A DNA stretch of 64,000 nt from positions 274,460-338,459 of the forward strand of contig NZ_AZSJ01000003.1 in NCBI RefSeq assembly GCF_000516555.1. Direction: 5' to 3'. This document shows positions 32,297 through 41,975 of this stretch, in pieces (position 1 is the stretch's first letter; each line of letters begins with the position of its first letter). Position numbers and translations under genes: made by a program. The notes below the pieces were generated by a model. The model saw only the letters and a program-made list of their open reading frames with translations, was not told the DNA's origin and did not search any database. This DNA is from Afipia sp. P52-10. GTDB lineage: Bacteria; Pseudomonadota; Alphaproteobacteria; Rhizobiales; Xanthobacteraceae.

Positions 32297-34577
32297 TTAT
32301 CTGCCGGTCCAGGAGTTCGAGCCGGCCCCGCGCGACGACGGCCTGCGGCCGGTCGATCTGCGGGAGATCGTCAAGATTTTGCGACGACGCTGGCGCATCG
32401 TCCTCGCGATCCCTGCGGCCCTTGCCGCTGCGGCTCTCATCTTCGTCTTGACGGCGACCCCACAATACACCGCGACGGCGACGGTTCTGGTCGATCCTCG
32501 GCGGGCGAACATCGTCGATACGACCCAGACAGTGCTCTCCAACTTCGGAACCGACGACGCCACGATCGAGAGTCAGGCACTGCTGATTCAGTCAGTCGCC
32601 ATTCTGCGCCAGGCCGTCATCAAGATGAAGCTCTTCGAGGACGCAGAATTCGTCCCGCCGCCCACCTTGATGGGCACGATCAAGGGTTTGTTCCGAAGCG
32701 CATCATCCAGCGATGTCGATCCGCAAGAGATCGCAACGTCACGCGCCGTCGATTCGCTTCAGCCGCGGTTGAAGGTGGTTCGCCAGGGCACGACGTTCCT
32801 GGTCGACATCAACGTCAAGTCCGAAAGTCCGAGGAAAGCCGCGGCGATCGCCAACAGCATCGCCGACGCCTATTTCGGCGAACAGGTGCGTTCGAAGTAC
32901 GAAGCGACCCGCATCGCCTCGACCTGGCTGAACACCCAGATCGAGACGCTCCGCAAGCGGGTCACCGCTTCGGAGAAAGCGGTCGAGGATTTCCGCTCCG
33001 CCAACAATCTCACCGTCTCGCAAGGCGTAACCGTCAACGACCAGCAGATCACCGACCTCAACAACAAGCTGATCGAGGCGCGGGTGCAGACCGCCGAAGC
33101 GCGCGCGAAGTTCGATCAGACCCAAAAGATGGCAAAGAGCGGAGGCGATCCCGGCGCCATCAATGCGGCCATCTCTTCCGACATCATTACCAAGCTGCGC
33201 ACGCAATACGCGGATATCACCAAGAGTGAGGCGGACCTCTCGACCAAGTATGGCGCGCGGCATCCCTTGGTGGCCAATGTCCGCGCCCAGCTTCAGGACA
33301 CCCAACGCCTCATCACCGAGGAGGTGAAGCGGATCCTGGAAGCCACCCGCCACGATTATGACGTTGCGAAATCCCGTGAAGAATCTCTGCAAGCCAGCCT
33401 CTCCGAGCTGCAGGGCGTTTCAACCGTATCCAATCAGGCGCAGGTCCAGCTGCACGAGCTGCGCCGTGAGGCGGAGGCCAACCGCACCCTCTATGAATCC
33501 TATCTTGCCCGCTACAAGGAAGCGAGCGCGCAGGAAAGCCTCGAAATGCCCGACTCGCGGGTGGTCACGCGCGCAAGCATTCCGCTTGCTCCCTCGTTTC
33601 CGAAATCGACGCTGATCATCGGCATCGCTCTTGCTCTTGGATTCGGCGTGGGTTGCGCCGGAGCCTTCCTCGCCGACTATCTCGACCGACGCGTCAAGAC
33701 CCTCGACCAGGCCGAGGACTTACTCGGCTTGCCGGCGCTGGCCGCCGTGCCGCTCGTCGATGCTCGCGATCTCGCCCGGCTCGCAAAGCGCGGGCGCGAA
33801 TCCCTTCAGCGCCATGATCCAAGCGCGACCGGATTGCTGCCTCCGCCCCTGCAACCGCCCTTGATGCGCTATTCGACCGAAGAGCCCTCGTCGTTCTTCG
33901 CCGAATCCGTGCGCGCCATCAGGCTGTCGATTCAGCGGGCCCTGCGTGTCAAGCCGGTGCAGGTGATCCTGGTGACGTCGGCGATCGACAACGAGGGGAA
34001 AACCACGGTTGCCGTCAACCTGGCCCTCTCGTTGGCGTCCCTCGGCATCCGTACGCTGCTGGTGGACTGCGATCTCCGGAATCCGGAAACCACCCGCTCG
34101 CTTTGTCCACGGGCCGGGAGCGGCCTGCTGCAGGTCGCCCTCGACAACGAGCCCATCGAGCGCGCCATCTTGATTGATCGCAGCACAGGTCTTTCGGTCC
34201 TACCCGCACCGCCGAGCGGATACAGCCATCTCACCACCGAGTTCATGTTCTCCGACAAGATCGGCGACGTTTTCCAGCACCTGCGACAGCACTACGAGCT
34301 GATCATCCTCGATTCGCCGCCGCTGGTTCCATTGGTCGACGGCCGCGCGCTCGCCGAACATGCCGATCAAATCCTGTTGGCTCTCGCCTGGGACAAGACA
34401 CCGCTCGACGCGGCGATCCATGCCCTCGATCTGCTGGAGCCGGTGCGCGATCGAATCCTTGGAACGGTGTTGACCCGGGTCGATCTGCATCGCCTGCGTT
34501 TCTACGACTACTACAGCAGCTCAGCTTACATTAAGCCGTACGTCGATCGCGGCTTGACGCGGGGGGCAACCACGTGA
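32277..34577 (+). CDS. Polysaccharide co-polymerase fused to BY-kinase (Wzc/GumC-like tyrosine autokinase)
   Basis: 766-residue inner-membrane protein controlling chain length and export. Wzz domain with TM1 at 41-60, periplasmic coiled coils (about 170-410), TM2 at about 444-463, and a cytoplasmic BY-kinase: Walker A in TSAIDNEGKTT (about 567-577), Walker A' LLVDCDLRNP, Walker B LIILDSPPLVPLVD. The tail has a tyrosine cluster Y743, Y745, Y746, Y751, Y755, the expected autophosphorylation sites. It overlaps the barrel gene by 20 nt and the polymerase gene by 4 nt. Kinase activity is inferred from intact motifs. Confidence 0.95.
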   Translation: MLRHNSDYLPVQEFEPAPRDDGLRPVDLREIVKILRRRWRIVLAIPAALAAAALIFVLTATPQYTATATVLVDPRRANIVDTTQTVLSNFGTDDATIESQALLIQSVAILRQAVIKMKLFEDAEFVPPPTLMGTIKGLFRSASSSDVDPQEIATSRAVDSLQPRLKVVRQGTTFLVDINVKSESPRKAAAIANSIADAYFGEQVRSKYEATRIASTWLNTQIETLRKRVTASEKAVEDFRSANNLTVSQGVTVNDQQITDLNNKLIEARVQTAEARAKFDQTQKMAKSGGDPGAINAAISSDIITKLRTQYADITKSEADLSTKYGARHPLVANVRAQLQDTQRLITEEVKRILEATRHDYDVAKSREESLQASLSELQGVSTVSNQAQVQLHELRREAEANRTLYESYLARYKEASAQESLEMPDSRVVTRASIPLAPSFPKSTLIIGIALALGFGVGCAGAFLADYLDRRVKTLDQAEDLLGLPALAAVPLVDARDLARLAKRGRESLQRHDPSATGLLPPPLQPPLMRYSTEEPSSFFAESVRAIRLSIQRALRVKPVQVILVTSAIDNEGKTTVAVNLALSLASLGIRTLLVDCDLRNPETTRSLCPRAGSGLLQVALDNEPIERAILIDRSTGLSVLPAPPSGYSHLTTEFMFSDKIGDVFQHLRQHYELIILDSPPLVPLVDGRALAEHADQILLALAWDKTPLDAAIHALDLLEPVRDRILGTVLTRVDLHRLRFYDYYSSSAYIKPYVDRGLTRGATT

Positions 34578-35977
34578 GGAGCGCTTCGCGCCTGCCCTCA
34601 CCTGGGACCGGCACCCACGCTGTCTCCCCGCAGGGTCAGTGGCAACGCCGTCGTACAGTCCGGCCGGAAGCAACCCTGCTGGAACTCGGCATCGCCGGCT
34701 GCACAGCCCTGGCGATCCTGGCAACGCTGACCATCTCGTCCGCGCTGCTGACGCATTGGAAAATCCAGTATGTAACTGCAGGTGGCAACTTCTATGAGAA
34801 GCTGCATCCGGCAACTTACTTCACCGTGCTGGCACTCGGGCTCATTCTGCTGCGCTCGGGCAATCCGGTGCGTGAACTGGTACAAATTTTCGCAGGCTCC
34901 GTCACGATCCTGTTCTACCTGATCTGCTGGGTCCTCCTGCTTGTCCAGACGGTTCTCCTGCAGCGGCCGTTCACTACGGTCGTCGACACCTTTCTGCTGC
35001 CGCTCCTACTGACCATCGTGATTTGGCGGACCAATCCGTCGATCAGACGATTGCTGGTGTGGCTGGTGCACGGGCTCATTCTGCTCAACGTACTCATCGG
35101 CTACTATGAGTTCTTTGCCGGAAGCCGGATCATCCCGCTCACTCTCGGCAATATCCTGGTGGTGGGAGAATGGCGCTCGGCGGCGCTACTCGGCCACCCT
35201 CTCACGGCCTCGGGCCTGATCGCAGGTTACGTCCTCGCACTGCTGCTCAAGCCGTCGCTCTGCCCGCAGCCGATGCTGCGATTGGCCTTGATCGCGTTCT
35301 GTCTCGGCTCACTCATGGTGTTCGGCGGCCGCACCGCTCTCGTCACAACTCTCATCGTTTTTGCGCTGTCGGCTGCGTTCACCCTGCTGCGCATGCTTCG
35401 CGGCGAACGTTTCCCGCTGGCCGGCTTGATCTTCGCCATCGCCGTCATCTTCGCGAGCCTAGCTGCCATCTTTGCCCTGCTTGATCTCGGCCTGTTCGAT
35501 AAGATGCTGCTGCGATTTTCATCGGACAAGGGAAGCGCGCTCGCACGCGTCGCCACGCTCAACCTCCTCTCCCATTTCGATTGGAACGAAATCATTTTCG
35601 GTCCGAGCGTCGCACGCGCCAATGCCTTGCAAAGCCAGATGGGGCTCGACTATGGCATCGAGAATTTCTGGGTATCGTCAATCGTTCAATTCGGCCTGAT
35701 CCTGACGGCGCTGATGACAACGGCTTTGGTTGCTTTCTTCACCAAGATCTATCTCGTCTCGGACAGAGCGGTAATTGCGCAGATGGTCCTGATCGCCGTG
35801 ATCGCTGCGAGTTCGGTGAGTTTTTCCTCAAAGAACATTCAACTCGCCCAGTTTATCATCCTGATCACCACGCTTCTGCCCAGACAGGCACGACAGCCCC
35901 GGCGAGCCATGCAACCCCAACATTCCATCGATCGCCGCATGCCGATCCGCCAGACGGCCGCCGGGAGCGCGTCATGA
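34574..35977 (+). CDS. Polysaccharide polymerase, Wzy/O-antigen-ligase-like (VpsF type)
   Basis: 467-residue integral membrane protein with about ten to eleven hydrophobic helices and one larger periplasmic loop. GEWRSAALLGHPLTASGLIA and FGGRTALV are the kind of short conserved stretches seen in VpsF-like and O-antigen polymerase proteins. GTG start overlaps the BY-kinase stop by 4 nt (GTGA). It ends with a basic, Pro/Gln-rich tail. It would join lipid-linked repeat units in the periplasm. Family call is moderate because polymerases are very divergent; context supports it. Confidence 0.8.
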   Translation: MRSASRLPSPGTGTHAVSPQGQWQRRRTVRPEATLLELGIAGCTALAILATLTISSALLTHWKIQYVTAGGNFYEKLHPATYFTVLALGLILLRSGNPVRELVQIFAGSVTILFYLICWVLLLVQTVLLQRPFTTVVDTFLLPLLLTIVIWRTNPSIRRLLVWLVHGLILLNVLIGYYEFFAGSRIIPLTLGNILVVGEWRSAALLGHPLTASGLIAGYVLALLLKPSLCPQPMLRLALIAFCLGSLMVFGGRTALVTTLIVFALSAAFTLLRMLRGERFPLAGLIFAIAVIFASLAAIFALLDLGLFDKMLLRFSSDKGSALARVATLNLLSHFDWNEIIFGPSVARANALQSQMGLDYGIENFWVSSIVQFGLILTALMTTALVAFFTKIYLVSDRAVIAQMVLIAVIAASSVSFSSKNIQLAQFIILITTLLPRQARQPRRAMQPQHSIDRRMPIRQTAAGSAS

Positions 35978-37062
35978 CTGTCTATGTTGATCACACTCAT
36001 CTCGGCCGGCGCGTCACCGGCATCGAACGGATCACAATCGAGCTGTTCTCACCGTCGTCGCTTGCTCCGCTGCAGCTGACACCCATCACCGCGGATGGTG
36101 TCGGCGCCATGGTCATGAAACAATCATTCGCCTTGCCGCTGCGGTTATCTGATCCGTCGGCGATCCTGCTGTGCCCCGGCTTCCCGCCAAGCCCGCTGTT
36201 ATGGCCGTTCGCCGAACGGGTCATTCCCTACATTCACGACCTGTTTCTGATGACGCGACCTGACGACCTCAACGCCAGAGCCAAGCTCTACATGGCGAAG
36301 CCGTTCAAGCTTGCGGTCAAACGCTACCCGCGATTTCTCGTCAACTCAGCGGATACGGCGAGGAAACTGTCCGAATTCTGTCGCAGCGATGCCGAAATCA
36401 TCACCTACCGGCCGAAGGTCCGCAACGTCTTCGGCGTCGACGCAGCCAGCCGGGATGAGCCTCGCGCGAGCGGAACGTCGCTGCGATTGGTGAGTATCGG
36501 CACCGTGGAGCCGCGCAAGAACTACTTGTATGGCGCACGTATTCTCCAGGCCCTCCGACAGTCCGGCTTTGCCGACGCGACGTTGGAGATCGCCGGCCGC
36601 AACGGTTGGGGTGACCATTGGCAAGCGCTGGAGCGCGAGAATGGCATCTCGCTGCGAGGCTACTGCTCAAACGAACAAGTGAGATCACTATTGCAGCAGG
36701 CCGATGCGCTGCTGTGCACCTCCCACGAGGAAGGGCTCGGACTGCCATTGCTTGAAGCGCAATACGCCGGCCTGCCCGTCATCGCTCCTGACGACGCGGT
36801 GTTTCGGGAGGTTCTCGGCACCTCCGGCATCTTCATCGATCGGCAAGATCCGGTCGCCGCAGCCCGCACGATCGCAGCCGCATTGACGGCGGACGGATGG
36901 CGCGCCCGCTTCAAAGAACGCAGCATGCATAATCTCACACGCTGGAATGCCCTGGCTGACGCCGATCGAGCGGCCGTGAGTCAGATGATCTCATCGCTTC
37001 CCGCAAGCGCCGCGCGCGCGTCCCGGATCCGTACACCCGCATCCGGCAACAACATCCATTAG
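35974..37062 (+). CDS. Glycosyltransferase family 4
   Basis: 362-residue GT-B fold glycosyltransferase. Opening HTHLGRRVTGIERITIELF resembles mannosyltransferase-type GT4 proteins; nucleotide-sugar domain has VSIGTVEPRKNYLYGARIL, RGYCSNEQVRSLLQQADALL and the E-x7-E motif in HEEGLGLPLLEAQYAGLPVI. Start ATG overlaps the polymerase stop (ATGA), giving tight coupling. It adds one sugar of the repeat unit on the cytoplasmic face; given manC, mannose is a candidate donor sugar. Confidence 0.9.
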   Translation: MTVYVDHTHLGRRVTGIERITIELFSPSSLAPLQLTPITADGVGAMVMKQSFALPLRLSDPSAILLCPGFPPSPLLWPFAERVIPYIHDLFLMTRPDDLNARAKLYMAKPFKLAVKRYPRFLVNSADTARKLSEFCRSDAEIITYRPKVRNVFGVDAASRDEPRASGTSLRLVSIGTVEPRKNYLYGARILQALRQSGFADATLEIAGRNGWGDHWQALERENGISLRGYCSNEQVRSLLQQADALLCTSHEEGLGLPLLEAQYAGLPVIAPDDAVFREVLGTSGIFIDRQDPVAAARTIAAALTADGWRARFKERSMHNLTRWNALADADRAAVSQMISSLPASAARASRIRTPASGNNIH

Positions 37063-37074
37063 GCCGAACTCGCG

Positions 37075-38199
37075 ATGTCGTCACCGCTGCAACGCGCCAC
37101 CAACGATACCCGGCACCTTGACGGCCTTCGTATCGTCGCGGCCGCAGCCGTCGTCATTTTGCACTACTGCGAGTATGCAAAGAGCCATCCGGCGGCGAAA
37201 GCCGTGTTCGATCACGTCCAGCACTTCAACCTGTTCGTTGATCTATTCTTCGTGATCTCAGGTTTCGTGATCGCCAAGCAGTATCTCGACAAGGTCGGCA
37301 ATTCCCGCGGGATCGCGCGCTTCCTCTGGCGGCGCGTTGCGCGAATCTACCCGCTGCACCTGTTGACGCTGGCTTTCTATCTGGCGATTGCAATGGCTCT
37401 CCAACTCGGCATTGCGCACGGTGACAATCCGGCCCGCTATCCGCTGTCTGATATCCCTGCGCAACTCTTGATGTTGCACGCGGTCATCGGCGAACGGCTG
37501 ACATTCAATTTTCCAAGCTGGTCGCTGTCCGCGGAAATGATTTGCTATCTGCTGTTTCCCTTGCTTGCTGCAGCAGCAGCCACACGACGCGTGCTGGCAC
37601 CGCTGATTGCCGTTCTGGCGCTCTGCGCGAACAGCGCGGTGTCTCTGACGACTGACGCCGGACCGTGGACCGACTGGATCAATCACGGCGGCGCATTCCG
37701 TGCTCTGCCGAGCTTCGCGCTCGGCGTGTCGCTCTGTCTATTCCGCACGGAAATTGCCCGGCCGATGGCAGCCGCACCGTTCACGCTGCTGACGCTCGTC
37801 TTTATTGTCGCCGGCGGATTTCTGCCGTCGTCGCTTGGCCTCGTTTTCGTCTATGCCATCGCCATTCTCGGCGCTCGCGCCGACCTGACGGAGCAATCGA
37901 CAGCATTTGCGCGGATGCGCTTCGAACGCTGGTCCGACCTGACCTATCCGGTCTACATGCTGCACATTCCGATCGCGACCCTCGTGCTAAGTATTCTTGG
38001 TCGCTACGTGTCCCCGTTCGTGGCGGACGCTCGGCTTGTCCTCATTCCGCTGGCGATCGTCGTCCTTATCGTACTGAGCCATCTCTCCCTGCGCTATTTC
38101 GAAACACCAATCCGCCGCGCGCTCACCGATCTCTATGATCAACGTCATGGCAGTGGCATCTCCTTGCGCGCGACCGCTCCGGGAGGCGGCCCCCGATGA
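37075..38199 (+). CDS. Acyltransferase family 3 membrane protein (OafA-like)
   Basis: 374-residue integral membrane O-acyltransferase with about ten helices. N-terminal DGLRIVAAAAVVILHYCEYA holds the conserved His; LFFVISGFVIAKQYLDK and FLWRRVARIYPLHLLTL carry the conserved Arg segments of the family. It would acetylate or otherwise acylate the polysaccharide repeat unit. It overlaps the next acyltransferase by 4 nt, and follows the GT4 gene by 12 nt. Confidence 0.92.
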   Translation: MSSPLQRATNDTRHLDGLRIVAAAAVVILHYCEYAKSHPAAKAVFDHVQHFNLFVDLFFVISGFVIAKQYLDKVGNSRGIARFLWRRVARIYPLHLLTLAFYLAIAMALQLGIAHGDNPARYPLSDIPAQLLMLHAVIGERLTFNFPSWSLSAEMICYLLFPLLAAAAATRRVLAPLIAVLALCANSAVSLTTDAGPWTDWINHGGAFRALPSFALGVSLCLFRTEIARPMAAAPFTLLTLVFIVAGGFLPSSLGLVFVYAIAILGARADLTEQSTAFARMRFERWSDLTYPVYMLHIPIATLVLSILGRYVSPFVADARLVLIPLAIVVLIVLSHLSLRYFETPIRRALTDLYDQRHGSGISLRATAPGGGPR

Positions 38200-39248
38200 C
38201 CCTGTCCGTCAACAGCTCAGGTATTCCCATCGGATATTCCAGTGACGCCGCAGACAGTCGGAAGCGAGATCTCGCTATCGACAACATCCGTGGACTGGCG
38301 ATCCTCATGGTGATCGGCATCCATGCCCTATCGCAGCCTCTCGACTCCGGCTGGGGCAAGGTGATCGATGCTGCGCTTCGCCCTGCTGTCCCGCTGTTTC
38401 TGTTCGTGTCGGGCTACCTCAGCGGCCGCAGCATGCGCGTGCCTGTTCTCAAGCGGATCAAGGCTGCCTTGATCCCTTACACGATCGCCTTCTGTGCAGC
38501 TTATGTGTACATGGCCGCGCACAATCCCGTCATGGATCATCGCGCATGGGTGGGGGCGACCCGCTACCTGCTCGGCTACGTTCTTGTCTATTACTATGTG
38601 CCGATCTACATCGGCTGCACGCTGCTGCTCGGCCTGGTCTTCCGCCTGCGCGATCGCGCCTCGGATGATGTCCGCGACGCCGGACTGGCCGTCGCTCTGT
38701 CGCTGATGATCCTGTTTGGGATCGTCAGCGGCGCTTATCTCGATCCGCTGCTGGCGCGGCTTGGCTTTTCGCACGACCTGATCGAGGAAGCTCGACTGCG
38801 CGATATTCCGTTCTGGTTCGCGTTCATGGCAGCCGGGACACTCGTCGCGCTCACGCGGATCGACGAGACGCTCGGCAAATTCGTGCTTCTTCTGCTGCCG
38901 TCAGCAATCATCGGCCTCGCAATCTACGCGGCGATCCGTGTCGGCAACCTCGGCGATGCCGCAGCCTACGACTCGGTAGCCTTTCTGGCCTATGCCATGG
39001 CGCTTTGCCTGCTCCTTCTCGCCACGATCAGTTCTAGCCAGTGGCTCGCCTTTATTGGTTCCGGGAGCTATTTCATCTATCTCTGGCACATCTTCATCGT
39101 CATGATGATCCGTGATCACGCCGCGCGGATCAATCCCGTGATTGACTCGGCCATCACTTACGTCGCCGCTACCGGCCTCACCCTGACCGCGCTCGTTGCG
39201 ATCCGCTTTGGCCTACCGCCACGCGTGGTACGCTGGCTGGGAGCATAG
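38196..39248 (+). CDS. Second acyltransferase family 3 membrane protein
   Basis: 350-residue membrane acyltransferase, about ten helices, with AIDNIRGLAILMVIGIHALS, LFLFVSGYLSGRSM and SYFIYLWHIFIVMMI. It is divergent from the preceding acyltransferase and resembles the ExoH/fucose-O-acetylase side of the family, so it probably adds a second kind of substituent or acts on a different sugar. Translationally coupled through a 4-nt ATGA overlap; 3 nt before the flippase gene. Confidence 0.88.
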   Translation: MTLSVNSSGIPIGYSSDAADSRKRDLAIDNIRGLAILMVIGIHALSQPLDSGWGKVIDAALRPAVPLFLFVSGYLSGRSMRVPVLKRIKAALIPYTIAFCAAYVYMAAHNPVMDHRAWVGATRYLLGYVLVYYYVPIYIGCTLLLGLVFRLRDRASDDVRDAGLAVALSLMILFGIVSGAYLDPLLARLGFSHDLIEEARLRDIPFWFAFMAAGTLVALTRIDETLGKFVLLLLPSAIIGLAIYAAIRVGNLGDAAAYDSVAFLAYAMALCLLLLATISSSQWLAFIGSGSYFIYLWHIFIVMMIRDHAARINPVIDSAITYVAATGLTLTALVAIRFGLPPRVVRWLGA

Positions 39249-39251
39249 GCG

Positions 39252-40694
39252 ATGATGATCCGGCATTCACTGCTCTATCTTCCGGCGCAGATCGTCGGCC
39301 CGTTCATGCAGCTCGTGGCGATGGTGGTGTGGACCCATCTCGTCAATGAACACTCGCTCGGCATCATTACATTGGTGATCGCGATCCACGAGCTTCTGCA
39401 GATCGGCTGCCTGGCCTGGTGGTCGCAGTACGCACTGCGCTTCTACGGCAGGTTCCAAGGCGCCGAAGACAAAGATCGTTTCCATCGGACCGAAAACGTC
39501 ATCCTTACGCTCTCGGTACTGGTACAAAGCGTCGTCGCAACGATCATCCTGGTCGGCGTGGTCGCTCCCGATGCCAACAAGACGCTTATTGTCGCGACGG
39601 TCGCCTATGTCATGACGCGCGCGGTATCGCTCTACATCAGCGAACGCGCGCGTATCTCGCACCAGATCGGCATCTATTCCGCGCAGCAGATCATCGGGCC
39701 TGCCGCCGGGTTCGTCATCGGCTGGGCGCTGATCAAGCTCGTCGACGCCGCCCCGGAATGGGTCCTGGCTGGGTACGCCGCCGCGCAATTGCTGGCCGTC
39801 GTCGTGGTCCTGCCCGCGCTCCAATATGGGCGCAGCTTCCGCCCTATCGATCGCGATATCTTCAAGCAAGCTTTGCAGTATGGCGTTCCGTTGCTCATCG
39901 GCGGTTCACTCGGCTGGCTCGGGCTGAACGCTCCCCGCTTCATCGTCAATGATCTGATCGGGGTCGCGGCCGCCGGCCTGTTTGCAGTCGGTTACGGCCT
40001 CGGACAACGAGCAGCTGCGGTTGCTGCGATGCTGGTCACGGCTGCCGCCTATCCTATCGCGGTGAAGAGCATGGAGGAGAAAGGCAGCACGGCCGCCATG
40101 CAGCAACTTGCCGATAACGGCGCCCTGTTGCTCGCTGTCATGATACCGACCTCAGTGGGTGTCTTCGTGCTCCGGCACGATATCGTGATGATCATGATCG
40201 CCGAATCGTTCCGCGCGACCACATTGGCCATCCTGCCGCTCTCCGTGGCCGCCGGCGGCATCCGCAGCATACGCGCACATTTCTGCGATCAAGTCTTTCT
40301 GCTTCACAGCCGAACACGGCTGTCGGCACTCATCTCAGCAACCGAAGCTGCGGCTGCGGTCATCATCGGAATCGCGGGAACCCTGCTATGGGGCATCCTG
40401 GGCGCCGCCGTCGCGAGCGTCGCAGCGACGCTCGTGGCCGCGATCCTCAGCTTCAGCATCGGCTTTGTGCGCTTTCGCTTGATCGTTCCGTTTGTGCACC
40501 TGATACGGATTTCGATCGCGGCAATGGTGATGGCGGCAGCGCTCACGGTCATTACGCCGGCGCGTGACCTCTTGTCTCTCATTCTTCACATCGCGCTGGG
40601 CGGCTGCATCTATGCCTCAGTCCTGGCTCTTTGCTACGCGCCGTGGCTGGTCCGAAAGTTCACCACGCGATCGGACCTGACGCCCGCGGAGTAA
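39252..40694 (+). CDS. wzx: Oligosaccharide flippase (Wzx/RfbX-like, MOP superfamily)
   Basis: 480-residue membrane protein with about 12-14 helices, moving the undecaprenyl-linked repeat unit to the periplasm. N-terminal segment HSLLYLPAQIVGPFMQLVAM and the central QYGVPLLIGGSLGWLGLNAP plus AVGYGLGQRAAAVAAML are typical of polysaccharide-biosynthesis MOP flippases. Last gene of the first plus-strand block; only 5 nt separate its stop from the convergent xylanase gene, so there is no room for a conventional terminator. Confidence 0.9.
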   Translation: MMIRHSLLYLPAQIVGPFMQLVAMVVWTHLVNEHSLGIITLVIAIHELLQIGCLAWWSQYALRFYGRFQGAEDKDRFHRTENVILTLSVLVQSVVATIILVGVVAPDANKTLIVATVAYVMTRAVSLYISERARISHQIGIYSAQQIIGPAAGFVIGWALIKLVDAAPEWVLAGYAAAQLLAVVVVLPALQYGRSFRPIDRDIFKQALQYGVPLLIGGSLGWLGLNAPRFIVNDLIGVAAAGLFAVGYGLGQRAAAVAAMLVTAAAYPIAVKSMEEKGSTAAMQQLADNGALLLAVMIPTSVGVFVLRHDIVMIMIAESFRATTLAILPLSVAAGGIRSIRAHFCDQVFLLHSRTRLSALISATEAAAAVIIGIAGTLLWGILGAAVASVAATLVAAILSFSIGFVRFRLIVPFVHLIRISIAAMVMAAALTVITPARDLLSLILHIALGGCIYASVLALCYAPWLVRKFTTRSDLTPAE

Positions 40695-40699
40695 CCGGA

Positions 40700-41800
40700 C
40701 TAGACGCGCTTCGCTTGGCGGAACGCATCCGCCATCGCATACCATAACGGTTTGCGCTGCATGTTCTCGTCAAAAGGCAAGGGGCGCGGCGTGCGCTGGG
40801 AGGACGGATTTCTCTGCCGCTCGACATCGCGATAGAAGGAGTAGTTGTCGGCCAACTGCCAGGCGATCACCATCTTGACCGCTGGAACTGCCAACATTTG
40901 CGACAGAAATTTTTTGCCGGTTTCCGCCACCATCGCATCGCGCGCCTTGACATCGTCTGGGAACGTATCGTCCCGGACGTCGAACTCGGTGATATAGATG
41001 TCGACACCACGCTCGGCGAGCGCATGCACGAAATCCATGAAGCGGGCCGGGTCGTGCGGATACCGCGGCTGGAGATGGCCTTGCAGCCCCACAGCTTGCA
41101 GCCGAACCCCGGCCTGCTTGAGTTCATCGACCAGCCGCAGAAGACCCTCGCGAATAAGCCGGCCCGTATCGTCGTCGCGTTCCGTATGCGCCTCATTCAG
41201 CACAAACGTTGTGCGCTGATCGACGGAACCGGCGCGCTTGAAAGCACGCTGGACATAAGATGGGCCGAACATGTCGTACCAGGGACCGACGCGATAACCG
41301 CCCGGCGCCTTATGGCCCGGCCAGAACGGTTCGTTCACGACATCCCATGAATGGAGCTGACCGCGATAACGACCGACGACGTCATCGATATAACTATCAA
41401 AGAATTTTTCCCGTTCGGACGAACTCAGGCTCTTGATCCAAGCGGGAACCCACTCGTTCCAGATCAAGCAATGACCGCGCATCGGAATTTTGTGATCGTT
41501 GCAGAATTTCAACAACCGGTCGGCTTCTTCATAACGCTTTTCGCCGGGGGACGGAGCAACGCGGCTCATCTTCAGAGCAACGTCAGTGGTGATAATCTTT
41601 GCATGATCGACATAGAGCTGGCGATACGGTGCATCCTTTTCGATCACCGGACCGGCTGCTGCACCGAAGACGAAACCATTTTGTGCAGCGATTGCACCAA
41701 GCGAAGACATTTCAGCTTGAGCGAAGGACGGGATCGCAGCACCGACTGCGGAACCGGCCAGTGCAGCCAAAGTTCCTCTGCGAGAGATCATCGTGGTCAT
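40700..41800 (-). CDS. Tat-exported GH10 endo-1,4-beta-xylanase-like glycanase
   Basis: 366-residue glycoside hydrolase family 10 protein. Tat signal ISRRGTLAALAGSAVGAAIP, cut near SFAQA|E. Catalytic acid/base E157 in SWDVVNEPF and nucleophile E272 in YITEFDVRD; MRGHCLIWNEWVPAW and AVGLQGHLQP are further family motifs. Start 41800 has AAGGAG 8 nt upstream; the ORF to 41959 overlaps the neighbouring promoter region. It is the only minus-strand gene between 28.8 and 45.6 kb, inverted between the flippase and glycosyltransferase genes. It likely cuts the cluster's own polysaccharide during export or turnover, or plant xylan; context favours the former. Confidence 0.93.
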   Translation of the reverse strand: MTTMISRRGTLAALAGSAVGAAIPSFAQAEMSSLGAIAAQNGFVFGAAAGPVIEKDAPYRQLYVDHAKIITTDVALKMSRVAPSPGEKRYEEADRLLKFCNDHKIPMRGHCLIWNEWVPAWIKSLSSSEREKFFDSYIDDVVGRYRGQLHSWDVVNEPFWPGHKAPGGYRVGPWYDMFGPSYVQRAFKRAGSVDQRTTFVLNEAHTERDDDTGRLIREGLLRLVDELKQAGVRLQAVGLQGHLQPRYPHDPARFMDFVHALAERGVDIYITEFDVRDDTFPDDVKARDAMVAETGKKFLSQMLAVPAVKMVIAWQLADNYSFYRDVERQRNPSSQRTPRPLPFDENMQRKPLWYAMADAFRQAKRV

Positions 41801-41975
41801 CGCGCAACTCCTTCGCATGTTTCTTTGGTTCGCAAACGCATCGCCATTGTTGCGTCGCATTAGTTCGTTTTCATGACCTCGCTCACTCGAGCATCGAACG
41901 TCTTCCACATCGAGGATGAAAACCGATGATGATGTTTCTTCGATTCGAATTGAACACAATCATCGGGAGAGATGC

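Noticed and set aside
35581-35973. N-terminal extension of the GT4 gene to 35581
   Set aside because: It lies within the polymerase gene in another frame; the ATGA overlap at 35974 is the natural start.
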